From Skeletonema tropicum (Eukaryota; Bacillariophyta; Thalassiosirophyceae; Thalassiosirales; Thalassiosiraceae): DNA of 64,000 nucleotides. The stretch is from NCBI GenBank assembly GCA_037178625.1, contig CM074136.1, positions 2,790,001 through 2,854,000 on the forward strand, in the 5' to 3' direction. Position 1 is the stretch's first letter. Each line of letters opens with the position of its first letter. Both the position numbers and the translations under genes were made by a program. Positions 35,020 to 46,749 of this stretch are shown here, in pieces. The notes under the pieces were generated by a model that was not told the origin of the DNA, did no database searches, and saw only the letters and a list, made by a program, of their open reading frames with translations.

Positions 35020-36670
35020 CTAAATGGAGTAGCCAGATTCAGAGTCCGCTTCAGTGTGTGACTCCTGTTTTTCCTGCTCTGCATCACGGTGCATTGTAAC
35101 CTCCTCAGGTTGAGACATGAATATCTACCCCTTTTGACGGAAACTATCATCCTTAATTACGTCCATTGATCCTCCCTCTCGGCGAACTCTGTCAGAACAG
35201 TTATCTTCCGACTCGGCTAAAAATAAAGGTAGAGTCAAGCTTTCATGTGCAGCACATTGAGCGAGGCTTTCGGATGATGTGGCTACTCCAGCAAGAGAAT
35301 CTTGCATTTGTTGCACTGTCTTGCGGAGCATTGCTATCTCCCCATTTTGCCTCGACATCTGATCCTTCTGATGCATGAGCTCCTCCTGCTGAGACGCGAT
35401 CTGTTCCTTTTGGAGTTTAACTTCCTCCTTCAATTCCTCTATTGCGCCTTCCTTTTCTTCTTCATCTGAACTAGATTCCGAACCAGATGCATGCTTTGTC
35501 AATTTCTCACTGATTGCTCCCAGCGCAGCGAAGATGTACTCGTCTATTTCCATTATGAATAACACGACTACTGAGTTGACAATGATTTCCGTATTGCTTG
35601 TGGCGATTGCACTGTTGTACACGGTACTAACATGTGCGAGGGAGGACAAGAAGACGAACAAACATGATATCAATCACTTGCATCACGATGAGGGAGAATG
35701 ATACACATCATTGTAACAACTTACATATAAGGCGTATAATGTAATAGAACACAAGCCCGTCCCACCCGCGAAGTATCGAATCCTTGAGCCGAGGGAGTGC
35801 CTGATTTTGGATGAGTAATAGATCAACTTGCATCCGTTTATCATATCTTTTGCAAGAAAGGCAATCATTAAAATGGAGAAAATGGACCAGCCAAATTCAG
35901 ACAAATCTGCCGTATTCCTGCAAATGAATGAGTCGCGGGGGCATTTCCACGTAAATTTTATCTCTGTTTGGTCGTCCTGCAAGTTGGCTTCCGATACCAA
36001 GACAAATAACACGAGAATTCCAAACTGTATGCCAAGTGTGGTAAAAGCTCCCAACCAACCAAGGCGCTTGTTTGTAACTATATATGAGTAAACTGATTCT
36101 TTGCCAATTCTGCCCAAAGCATATGTGTCATCTTCTTCGACTCTCCTTCGGGTTGGCATGGTCAAAGGATTTCCAATACCACGATTCTTGTTGCGGTAGA
36201 GGTATAAAAAGAGAAAGACCACGCAACAGAATACAATGAAGCCGGCGAAGAGCGCAACAGAAAATGTGGCATAGGTCAAGCCCATTTCAGCAACTCGTGT
36301 TTTTTCTTGGGGGTAGCAATCCTCGTTTGCATTACCTAGCAAGCATTTCAATGAACGTTGGTGAGAGGTATTGCGAACAAATAATGCGAATCAAGCATGA
36401 GCAATCACATCGAATAGTACTCACAACACATAGTACAATGTTCGCACATTAGGACCTCTTCAAAAGCAGATGGTACGCCGCAGTCTGTGACAAATGTGGA
36501 ATTTCCATATTCACTATCATCCAATTGTATTGTATCAGAAATTGCAGTGATTCTGTTACTTTGAAGCTGGAGGAGCTTAAGGTTTGTCATTTCTCTCAGG
36601 CCTTCTGGTGCCGTTCCTGTGAAAGCATTGTAACTAAGGCGCAGAAAAGTGAGGTTTGATAGCAGGCCTA

Positions 36671-36683
36671 TCTCTGTTGGAAT
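36671..36683 (+). repeat. Target-site duplication of outer insertion, left copy
   Basis: TCTCTGTTGGAAT, identical to 38990-39002. It belongs to the LRR coding sequence. Confidence 0.9.
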
Positions 36684-36990
36684 GTGTGTATGTATGTATG
36701 TATGTCTCTAGCTTCGGACCCTACCCCTCTTTCCCAACGAATGGACTATCGAGTCCGCGGGCAGTGCTGGGGCAGCCCATACCCCCCTGGGCACGGATCA
36801 GGGGGGCATGTCCCTACTCAAGAATCATCCCGAGGGCGGATGAAAATCCTGTGATTAACCCTAGGTAACTCTTTTTCAGGCCCTAGCCGATCGGCCACGT
36901 CACAAGGAATTCCCTCCAAACGAACTTCAATCTTCCACTTCAGCACTGGTACTCGATCTCCCGGGTAGTGAAGCCGGCGTGCGTCCGAAT

Positions 36991-37336
36991 ACGCACTTTT
37001 TGCAAAAAGATGCAACTCAGAATTCAACTTATCGTGTAGTGAAATACTCTAAGCCCTTTCATCGTGACATCACCATCACCGAACACACAAGCAAGATGAT
37101 GATGACGCTTCTGCGCCGACGAGAGGCAACAATGAGTTGAATATTCAACTCAAAAAATTCAACTCAAAATTCAACTCGTCGCATGGGCGAAAAGCTCGAA
37201 ATTAGTGCGTGAAAAGGTGCTTTTTGGACCTTCTTGAAAACATTTTGGACGAAATTCAATTCGTCTACAGGGAGAGCTACGTGGGATCCCAGTACGGTCA
37301 AGGCGTGCAACTCGAGTTGAATTTCGGGCTGAATAC
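36991..37336 (+). repeat. Block A-B, short copy
   Basis: Block A (36991-37132, 142 bp) joins directly to block B (37133-37336, 204 bp). Both appear identical to the matching blocks of the long copy. Block B opens with the perfect palindrome GAGTTGAATATTCAACTC. Confidence 0.9.
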
Positions 37337-38695
37337 ATACTTACCAACACCGTCCTAGAATCAAGATGCCCATCCTGCTACTAAAGGAAAACTCCGAGAT
37401 GGTGACAAGAAGGTAACGCATTTACGCACTTTTTGCAAAAAGATGCAACTCAGAATTCAACTTATCGTGTAGTGAAATACTCTAAGCCCTTTCATCGTGA
37501 CATCACCATCACCGAACACACAAGCAAGATGATGATGACGCTTCTGCGCCGACGAGAGGCAACAAACAAGTGGGAAGCGCTGGACGAATAATAAAAGATT
37601 ATCTCCTCTCTCAAGTCTCTCCTACGGATCAAATTCTGAACACAGCACTCTCGTGTAACCACCGTATTTACTCAAATAATGCACAGACATCACTTTTTGT
37701 GTGCTGGCACCACAACTCTCACGTCGACTGCTGCTACACCCTAGACGATTGGCATGCAATCGAACCAAAATACACGGAGAACATGTGTAATGTTGCCTAC
37801 AATATGGTGCTTTTTGAAACGCCGTCGATCTCGAATAAACACTCAACACGTGATGATGCTTTTTGACGTCGCTCGACATCAACCATATAAGATACGTTGG
37901 GTGAAGCTACCGTCTCTTCTCGCAGTATATTTATTCATATAATAGTTCATACTGATCTGCTCCGAAACAGGATGGGTTTTTGTGGGCGTTGGGGGCTGCA
38001 TCGTTCGCGTATGCATGTTGCTTTGTCGCTAATGAAAGAGAGCACATATCCGTCCAAAATCTGTCCACACACAACAATCAGCATGTAATATGAACAACAT
38101 CGGCAATGGCACATAGAGAAAACTCTATTTCAGCCGGCTTGAGGCTCTGTGCCAGCAGAGAAGGTTGTGTAGTGTAATATGAATGTATACATTGCAAGCA
38201 TTTCTGATGCACAAGTTTCGAAAAGAAGGTGCAAGCAGATGAGAAATTAGGTGGCCATGAAAGCCTCAATCCTGAACCAGAGAGTGCAAGCAGGTGTAGG
38301 AAGAGTAGGAATACTTAATGCATTAGATTATTATTGCTGTTCTTGGCAGTACTTGCTCATTCGTCATCACTTATGTACTAGAGGCAGGAGAACGGCGCAT
38401 GCAGGATCTTCTAGCGTATTTAGTCTACATAGGAACTAGTATTTTTGAGTTGAATATTCAACTCAAAAAATTCAACTCAAAATTCAACTCGTCGCATGGG
38501 CGAAAAGCTCGAAATTAGTGCGTGAAAAGGTGCTTTTTGGACCTTCTTGAAAACATTTTGGACGAAATTCAATTCGTCTACAGGGAGAGCTACGTGGGAT
38601 CCCAGTACGGTCAAGGCGTGCAACTCGAGTTGAATTTCGGGCTGAATACTATATTTTTAAGGGACCGGAGCTGCGGCGCGGACAAACCCGGGCCC
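36994..38695. mobile_element. Inner nested insertion with 9-bp target duplication
   Basis: CCGAATACG occurs at 36985-36993 and again at 38696-38704. The sequence between (1,702 bp) holds both A-B copies. Removing it with one repeat rejoins the open frame of the outer element. A 9-bp duplication is typical of Mutator-like elements, but I see no terminal inverted repeats and no transposase, so the class is not assigned. Confidence 0.6.
37424..38649 (+). repeat. Block A-B, long copy with 880-bp interior
   Basis: Block A (37424-37565) and block B (38446-38649) are separated by 880 bp of unique sequence (37566-38445) with no recognisable frame. The A/B junction is at the same base as in the short copy. 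Confidence 0.85.
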
Positions 38696-38925
38696 CCGAA
38701 TACGTAGCACGGTTCTGCGCATCCTAGAGTGAGTTGCGGGAATCATAGTACCTCGAAGACACGGGAATACACAGAAAATCTATGCAAATCAAGAGGTCCG
38801 AACTCACCACGTATTTGACAATTTCGTCTACCCTGGTGCCTGGTGTGGCAAACGGCTAATTCACACCACTGTGACAGAAGCCGCCCCGACAAATGGAGAA
38901 ACATGGGTCCCCCACCTGCAGAACA

Positions 38926-38980
38926 GGGCTCGAACCTGTGACTACAGGAGCAGGGATGGGGACGTTTAACCACTCGACCA
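38926..38980 (-). ncRNA. tRNA-like Pol III promoter (A and B boxes), not a working tRNA
   Basis: A box TGGTCGAGTGG at 38980-38970 and B box GGTTCGAGCCC at 38936-38926 are 44 bases apart, as in tRNA genes, and the T stem ACAGG/CCTGT is perfect. No good anticodon stem forms, and the acceptor ends pair only if six extra bases are looped out. This fits the head of a tRNA-derived SINE. Confidence 0.6.
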
Positions 38981-38989
38981 CGGAGGGGG

Positions 38990-39002
38990 TCTCTGTTGGA
39001 AT
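38990..39002 (+). repeat. Target-site duplication of outer insertion, right copy
   Basis: TCTCTGTTGGAAT, identical to 36671-36683, within the short LRR exon that starts at 39008. Confidence 0.9.
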
Positions 39003-42000
39003 AGATCCCTATGAGTAGGAGTTGAATCAGGTACACGAATAGCAATGTTTTGGTGAGAGTGTCAGTTACAAAAGGAAGCAAACGTCGTAGATATCATAAC
39101 TATTGAGCCGAATGGAATCACCTTCATGTCATTGTCACTCAAGTCTAACACTTTGATGTACGTGAGGTTTCCAATGCTCTCGCTCAATCTCCCCGACAAG
39201 CCGTTGTTGGTTAGATTCAGCTCCTTTATGTGGCTCGTGTCATCGCAAGTTACTCCATGCCAGTCACAATAGCTTCCACACTCATCCAGCCAGTTGGTTC
39301 CATTTGTCCACTCTACACCCTTTGCCAAATCAAAGAAGTCACTCAAGGCATTTCGTTCGACTGGACATAATTTTGAGTCATTTACCAGGTCAAACTTTTC
39401 GACACTACTCAACTTACATCGACTGAGAGGAGCAGGAGCAGACTTGGACGAATTGTGAAAATTATTACCCTGCAAGAAGACAGAATCAGTCAGCTTAAGG
39501 AGCTGGCAAAGTATCGTTCCAGTTAAATCATTGCTTGCCAGGTCAAGGTGTTTCAAGGTGCCTGTGAAGTAGTGACAGCGCAAGATTGGAAGGTTAAATA
39601 TTCTGCTTGGTCATACTGCTGCAAAATGTAATTGACTGCATTTACTCACCTTGAAGCAGACCGAGCTCTGGAGGAATTGTGCCTTTGAAATTGTTGTCGG
39701 ACAAATCGACCACTTCTAACACAGCTAAGTTACCGATGAGAGAAGGAATTGAGCCTGTGAGCTTATTATTAGCTAGGTTCAATTTTTGAAGAGATAGATA
39801 TCTCCATGTATTTTTCGGGATAGGTCCGGTAAAGCCATTCTTTTGTTTGGACAAGTCAAGTTCTTGGAGAGTTGCGAAAGATTCGGTGAAGTCAGGAAGA
39901 CCTCCAGAGAGAGCGTTGGATGACATACTAAATTGGCGTAATAGTGGAAGATAATTCAACGATGCTGGAAGCTTTCCGCTCATTTGATTGTTCGAAGCAA
40001 AGAATTGCTCAATGTTGGGTGGCATATTCTCTAGAAAGTCAGCGGCATCATTTTGGATAAAATTGTTGCTCATATCACAAAAGCGTAGGGTTTGGAGGGG
40101 TGATACTTTGTACTTTTTGAAACGACGCATAGATGTGAAGCGATTGTTGCTAAAGTCGGCGTGTGTTAGAGATGGAGAGACAAGTGCGTCAACTTCTCCG
40201 CTCAATTGGTTTTCCGAGACATCGAAGTGGGTAAGTGAAAATAGTTTGTAGAGTGGGGCGTACTCAATCGTACCGGTGAGCTTGTTGTCTGCCAAGTTGA
40301 GAGTGTTCAGGTAGTAAAGATTTGCCAAACCGTACTTGCTTCTATCCCAATTGTTTGGGAGGGTATGCCCTAAGTGCTCTTTGCGTGAATAGACAGGAAA
40401 CTGACCAGAAAGATTGTTGTCACTCAAATCAATACTTGTCACATGCCCGTCAAGGTTGCAAGTTATTCCGTGCCACTGGCAATGATTGACTGACTCGTCC
40501 ATCCACCCTGCATTGTTCGTCCAATTTTTACCGTTCGTTCTCTTGAATATCGCCCTGAGGCTATCATTATCGTACAAAAACTGATCACTGAATCTGGTCT
40601 CAAACTGACCACAAGGATTTGTAAACTCTTCATCGATATTCATTGCCTTTGACTTCAGCTTATGCCCAAATTCATTCTGAGCGTAGTTGGAGAAATCGCA
40701 ATAACATGTCGGGCTGTTCAGATAGATATAAGAACTTGAAGTCTAATCATCAGGCTGATAGTACTCGTAATCTCCACAGCAATATTCAGCCGCATAATCA
40801 CAAGCCGCTCCTTGTACCACTCCATCAACCACTCGCACTTTTGAACCTTCGCATAGACGCGACCAAAAGTCGCACTTGCACTCATTGTACAACTCAAATG
40901 TTTGAGAGCTATGGTACCTTTGGAGAAAATTACTCACAATTTTGAAGTCAGAATCATGGTCATGGTCACAGCAAAATGAGTCTGCTTCTTTACAGACTGA
41001 TATTTCATCCATGAATTCGGGGTCATAACGAATGCCAGCAAGATATCTTTTACATGTTGAACTGTAATCCTCACACTGCAGCCAGTTGTTGTTGTAAATC
41101 AATGAAATGGATTAGATTAGACCCTTCCATGATATTCCAATAATTTCATGTCAAACTAGAGAATCAAACTTACCGTAGGATTCTTGCAATAGCAGCAATT
41201 TTCGCTTGCTGGGCCCATATCTCCTGCGACTAAATATGCTTCCTCGCTAGGGCATCCAGGAAACTTTCCTTTTACTGTTTCATAATGATAACAATCATCA
41301 CCAAATCTGTCCTCCCACCCTGGAGTATCAACGCATGCAATGGAAGTAGATGATGACGAGGGAGTTTTCGTGGGAGACTGAGAAATGAAAAGGATTTGAA
41401 ACAAAGGCAAAGGTGAGTTTGTGTGATATAAATACATGTTGACATTTCACGCCAAGATTACTTACAGGAGTGCTGACAACAGCGTTCTTGCAGTAACAAC
41501 AAATATCATTTGCCGTCCCCTGTACTAGGGATTTTGAACTTGCAGTCTGAAATCCGTAATCAGGACACCCTGGATTGTCCATGGCTTCATACCAAGAACA
41601 ATCGTATCCTTCTCTATCATACCAACCTGGCTTGTTGGTACATGACGATGAGGTAGGTGACAATGAAATTGTTGGCGATGTAGAGATTGAAGGAGGCGCT
41701 GATGGCTGTGCAATGAATTTGAGAGATTAGGAAAAACTGAGGGGCATGATTTAACTTGCATCAGAGATCAGAGATGATCTGGATATTTCACTTACCGTGA
41801 CTAAAGCAACTACTTCTCGCTTGCAATAGCAGCAATGGTCTATTGCTAAACCCATAACTTTTTCACCAAACACTTCGCCATACTTGGGGCAACCGGGGCT
41901 GTCATTATCTTCATACCAAGCACAGCCATCAACACCATCATTCCAATTGGGAGTGTCTATGCAGCGGGGCTGGAAGTGCAGGTGCAGACGAAGACGAGTG

Positions 42001-43451
42001 TGAAATTGAAATACGACAGCGACAGAATAGATTTAATGAATTTTTGGTTCCATTGCTTACGAAGTTCACAAATTTACTTGAGACTTACCTCCTTCCCACA
42101 ATAGCAGCAGTGCTTTGTTGCTGGTCCCATATCTCCTGCCTTTTCGTCAGCGTAAGAACATGCGTCGTCATGCCGATCTTCATACCAATCACATCCATCA
42201 CCACAGTTATCCTCCCAGTTGCGAGTGTCAACACAAAGCTGCGTCGGATTAGCTAACATTGTTGGAGAGCTTGACGCTGTGGGAGAACTCGAAGGAGTAG
42301 CTGACTTCGCTGGAGAGTTCGTGATTGTTGGAGAGTTAGTTGGAGGATAGGTATGGCTACCACCACCACAATTACAGCAATGATCAGTAGCTGGTCCCAT
42401 ATCTCCTTCATAATCGTCAGCTTTAGAACATCCGCCAAAGGAGTCATAATCATCACACCCACCAAACCTATCTTTCCAATTGGGTGTGTCCAAACATGTC
42501 GATGCCCTTAATTCGTCCGATTTCATGCTCATACGAAGATTGCTAACAGCGCCGGTGAAAAGATGGGAGGCTGCACTACCGCTGGCAAAGGACTGATAAT
42601 GTCGGGTGATGTTGTTGATGCCACAACATTATTACTATTCGATCGATGCTTCTTTTGACGATGAAGAGGTCTAGATGCAAACGGGGGAGAGGAAGGGGGA
42701 GCTTCCCCTCCCCCCGATCCATCACTTGGATGAATCAGTGAGAGAGGAAAAGTCAACTTCGTGATGGAGCAGCTGAAGGTGACCATCATAATGAGCGAAA
42801 TCATTCCACCCAGCCATGACCATGTCATAGGCTTGAGCTTCTTGTTCTGCTTGGCGTTGGCAGCTGCTTCCGTCTTCCTGTTCTTTCGCTTGTTACGTCT
42901 CTTCCTATTCTTGGAGGCCGCATTCCTTTTCTTCTTCTTCTTTGTGGCGGAGGCATCCAACTTCTTGGCTGCAGTCCTATTCATCGTCTCAGCGGCGAAG
43001 GCGTCACTTATATTCATCAACTGCTGCAGTTGCTGACCGGATGCCGTCTCATCAGCATCAGAAATTACCGACGGCAGTGCTCCCGCCTCACCCTCTTCAT
43101 CGAGTAAACGAAGAAGCAGTATATCCAGCTACACCATCAAAAGGACATCAGTCGAAAGAGCGGCCAACTGTGGTTTAATAATATCATTGCGCGGCATGCC
43201 TTCCTTCGCAACATCATCGACGTCAGCATCATTCGTTTTGTCCATCAGAGAGCGAATGGTTGCTAGCTGCCCCAGGAGAATGCGGCGATTCATCACAACG
43301 GCGTCGGAGGTGATGACGTCTTCAAGAGTTACGATAGTTATCAAATGAGAGATATTGCAAAATATGTTACCAAAAACAGTGGAGGCGACATCATACACAG
43401 CCAGCGCACAGCTAGAGCAGAGCGCTAGTAAATACTTAGCTTGCGTGCTGA

Positions 43452-43490
43452 CCTTGAACTTCAACCTTGAACTTCAACCTTGAACTTCAA
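43452..43490 (+). repeat. Tandem repeat, 13 bp x 3
   Basis: Three perfect copies of CCTTGAACTTCAA at the 5' edge of the LRR receptor gene. A 13-bp unit changes frame with each gain or loss, which may be why no clean start codon is visible. Confidence 0.95.
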
Positions 43491-44138
43491 CCCCTTTTTT
43501 ACCGCCTCATTCAACGTCCAACGACAATGGTAGGAATTAGTATCAAAAGCTCCGCGATCTGGTCTTCATCTACTCACACCTATGTGGAACCAGAGTTAGA
43601 TACCTACTTTCTTACTTATGTGTTATGTGTTCTGGCTTGATTCGCGCTTGGGGCCCTCAGTTAGTACCGCTCTCTCTTTATAGGGATAGTGTCGCATGCA
43701 GTCGGAACTCGGAACGCACGAAGGTTCACGGCAACGGTTAGTGTCTGCTGGAAAATTCCAATTTTTCCAGATTTGTGTCACAAACAATGACGAAATGCGC
43801 TGATATCGTGTCTTTTAATGTGTCATTATACTATTCTGTTACAGAAGAGGAGAAATAAAACGAGCGCGTGCGCGCGAGAGACGCTAACCGTCATTTTCAC
43901 GCATAGCTGAACCATCGTTAACGACCATTCACCCTTCCTATATCTTCAGACACCTGTCTGAGTCACTTGACTGCGCCGAGGCAGGGCTTGCAACTTGCAA
44001 CTAAACCTGCAAGCTAGCCGTCAGATCCTCTCACAATTTGCGCCATGTCGATGTCATCGACCACACAGCACCAATAACGGCGACCAATAGCTTAAATTGC
44101 ATCTTGCAGATAACATCATGAGAATAAAACGCCACGCA
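43491..44138. other. Upstream region of LRR receptor gene
   Basis: No supported gene. Expected to hold the LRR receptor promoter. Confidence 0.35.
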
Positions 44139-44616
44139 GTCACGAAGAGAGTGAATCATCAATATGGCTCCTTCGAATCGCTGCAAGTCTCTTTGCCGCT
44201 CTACTAATATTCTTGATGATTAGTGGATTGATTCATTTTCTATCGAGAGCAGCGGTAACAGCGGGAATGATGCATTTAAGATTCGGCGAGGTGCTGACAC
44301 GACAACGACATCTGTCGCGACAGCAGAGAGTAGCTCAAACACTGACCAAATGATGCTACTTCAGTCACAGATGAGCAGAGCAATCACTGCAACAATCCAA
44401 ATCGAGTCATCTTGTCACTCACAATCGAAACTTCTCTCCATCGATTACAATTCGAATAGCCGTACTAAAGAAGGAATGCCCCAAAGCCAAAGCATACGAG
44501 TTCCTATCCTTCATGGTAGACAATCAACAGACAGAGTGTTGGAGCGTAATAATCCGGTGTTGATGTACTTTGCGGAGCCGATGCATTTTCATCTTGAGTG
44601 GGAGGGGGACTTATGA
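44139..44616 (+). other. Possible broken small membrane protein
   Basis: One frame reads a hydrophobic stretch (LLRIAASLFAALLIFLMISG) to a TGA at 44351. Another frame from 44350 continues for 88 residues, ending PMHFHLEWEGDL. The two might be one gene with an indel or a missed intron. No family is recognised. Confidence 0.25.
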
Positions 44617-45164
44617 TTGTGCAATGTCTTGGCTTGTCAAGATAGATAAATCGTAAGAATAGACGAAATCGTACTTGAGAAGATCACGTTTGATCGCCAT
44701 GCTGCATGTAACGATTCATTTTCATTTCATCATCATGCATATACTTAACAAAACAACACGTAGATAGTAGATACTTATCGGGGGGGAGTATCCTATCCCC
44801 TTCCAATTCTGGCAGAGTCGAGTATGTCTTGATGGGGCAGGCTCACGACTTTGGTTTGAGTTAAAGTTAATGCGTCCCAAAAGTGAATGTGACCATGCGT
44901 TCAACATTGGAGCTGACTTGCATGGTACATACACATGCAGCCACAGTGATGAAGAATACGTCAAGCTAGATGATACATAAATACATAAGTAGCCGAGAGT
45001 TGCCTGACGACTTTTCATCATCACAAGAATGTGGATCATGACATTATTTGGCCAGAACTGCTTCCAATAAGAGCGCTGGTAGTTGCTGGTATTTTCATCA
45101 CCTGTTTTGTATACATAGATGTAGTCAGATTTTCTAATACATTCATTTATATTTTCGGGGGGGG

Positions 45165-45210
45165 AGCTGGCGTTTTAAACGCCAGTAGACTCACCGTCGC
45201 ACTTTTTAAA
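45165..45210 (+). repeat. Terminal inverted repeat, left
   Basis: 46 bp starting AGCTGGCGTTTTAAACGCC, an exact inverse match of 47737-47782. The GGCGTTTTAAACGCC part is itself nearly palindromic. A CGCTAGTAAA motif recurs inside both ends. Confidence 0.95.
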
Positions 45211-45274
45211 GATTTGCCGAGCGCTATATAAATTCGCATAACGCTAGTAAACATCTCAATCATTCCGACCTCCG

Positions 45275-46729
45275 ATGTCCACCAAAACTCAACCGACCGA
45301 CCGATCCAATGATTGTAATGAACTCTCCATCCAAAACGGTAGGGAAACCACCCCTATTGCAGAGTCGGGGGTGGTCAACTCATCGAGCATTGAGGCTCCA
45401 AAGAAGACGTCCCGAACTGGTCGAGTGTTGAAGCCGTCGGCGAAGCAACAAGCTGCGAATGATGCGAGTGCATCGCGAGTCAGCCGCATCACGGGCAACG
45501 AAAGTCTGGCCGATAAGACTGCACGTTGTGACTTTAGTTCTAATGGCTCGATCAATGAGGTATTCCCTTGCCACAAAGGAAAGGGGACGCATGATATCCC
45601 TCCCGAGGTGCTTTCTTTGAGGAGAACTTCTACAGGGAAGGCGAATGCAGTCCGAGAATGGCGCATGCTCACAGACAGGCAGCAATTGTCCACAATTAAC
45701 CGTATTTTGGAATCTCAGCAGCGCGAGGAACAAGCTGCAGCGAGGGCTCTTGCAGAGATTGACATGGGAGGAGGCAGAGGAAAGAGAAAGCGAGCTAGTA
45801 CGGAGAAGGCGCAGCAACAGAAATCGACGGAAGTTGTCCCTCCTCCAAAGAATAAGAAGAAGAAGCGAGCACCCAAGGAAAAGACACAGGCACAGAAAGA
45901 TGAGTCTGCTAAATTGAAGAGGGCTCGTGACGACCGTCGTAATGCCGTTAGGAGGGAGAATGCGGTCAAGGAGAGAAAGAGTCGTTTACAAGAAGATGTA
46001 AGTACCATAGTTGTTGTTCGGTCATTGCCCATGCTATTCTTATTCTTCGTCATAATGTCACCCAAATGCTGCTCTGTTATCTATTAGAACATCACTGGGT
46101 CTCTTGTTCAGCCCGAAGCTGCCGCTGATGCTTCGGCGTCTGCCAAGGCTCTATCATCTAACAAGAACAAACGGCGCAAAGTGGATACTAAGCCTACTAA
46201 TGTTCGCCAATTGGTGGACAAGACAGCTCGTCAGTTAGAAAAAGTGGCGTTCAAGAATGTCATGAAGTTTTCTTAGTGTAACACTCTTACTCCTGCAGCT
46301 GTTGCCGAGGCTGGTGCGGATGCAAAGAATTCACAAGTTGTTATCAGTCTAAACACTGTTGCGCACCACCAAATAGGTAGACTTGGTGGAAAAAAGAAGA
46401 ATAGTACTATGAATGCTGATGATGCGCCATCGCCCGACATTAAAGTTGGGATTATTGGAGGAAAGAGCGAGTGGGATGATTTACTCCGTATAATGTTCCA
46501 TGCAGGTGCCGTTGAAAGTCTTCGTAGTCTCTTTGAGCAGTATAAGGAGCCAGTTCGACCCAGTACAAATTTGACATTCATTAGCAGCGTTAAAGAGACT
46601 GACGAGTACTATGCGGCGGAGGAGAAGTCTAGGGAGAGAGCACCGAAAGTACAAACAATGGAGCAAGTTCTTACCAATCTTGGTTCAGCTGTTACAACTC
46701 AGACTCGGCCTTTACGTCCTAGGAACTAA
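45275..46729 (+). CDS. Transposon-borne basic protein, left gene, with in-frame TAG
   Basis: ATG at 45275. Exon 1 (45275-45997) and exon 2 (from 46088) join in phase across a GTAAGT/TAG intron. The protein is rich in Lys, Arg, Ala and Gln with several nuclear-signal-like patches (KNKKKKRAPKEK, NKRRKVDTK). A TAG lies at 46274-46276, but the same frame continues coding-like for 151 codons to 46729, with KVGIIGGKSEWDDLLRIMFH and TNLTFISSVKETDEYYAAEE. No catalytic triad or zinc finger is recognised. Its place just inside a TIR suggests a role in the element's own movement, which is inference only. Confidence 0.5.
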
Positions 46730-46749
46730 TTCACTATTACAGATTGTTA

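Larger units (their letters stand above)
36684..38989 (-). mobile_element. tRNA-headed retroposon inserted in LRR gene, itself carrying a nested element
   Basis: Flanked by a 13-bp direct duplication. In minus orientation it begins with a tRNA-like head (Pol III A and B boxes at 38980-38970 and 38936-38926) and ends in a CATA-type simple repeat (36703-36684), the layout of a tRNA-derived SINE or related retroposon. Without the nested insert its body is about 600 bp and contains the reading frame DARRLHYPGDRVPVLKWKIE, which is continuous only if the nested insert is removed. Joining the LRR sequence across it with one target copy restores GSIPTEIGLLSNLTFLRLSY exactly. Confidence 0.8.
35020..43464 (-). 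pseudogene. Large LRR receptor-like membrane protein gene, interrupted
   Basis: Read from right to left: an N-terminal segment; a Lys-rich stretch and membrane helix (WSWLGGMISLIMMVTFSCSI); five Cys-rich repeats of type C.DTPNW.D..C.WYE..GC..MGPA..HCCYC, the last three on exons 41969-41796, 41705-41466 and 41377-41174; a plant-type LRR region (41075-39650, 39561-39122, 39008 onward) with units such as LDLSDNNFKGTIPPELGLL; and a C-terminal part with four or five membrane helices and a coiled coil (36351-35125). Introns join in phase except at 35.6 kb, where the donor is unsure. The gene is broken by a 2.3-kb insertion at 36684-38989, in-frame TAGs at 43131, 40745 and 35127, and a frame change near 42530. 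The start is unclear. A ligand-binding surface receptor is the likely original role. Confidence 0.65.

Noticed and set aside
38926..38980. A functional tRNA gene on the minus strand
   Set aside because: A and B boxes and T stem are good, but there is no proper anticodon stem and the acceptor arms do not pair without extra looped bases.
11910..46276. TAG reassigned to a sense codon throughout this genome
   Set aside because: Several apparently intact genes here (10816-11298, the aminotransferase, the TMEM65 protein, the esterase-G8 protein) end in TAG at natural C-termini.
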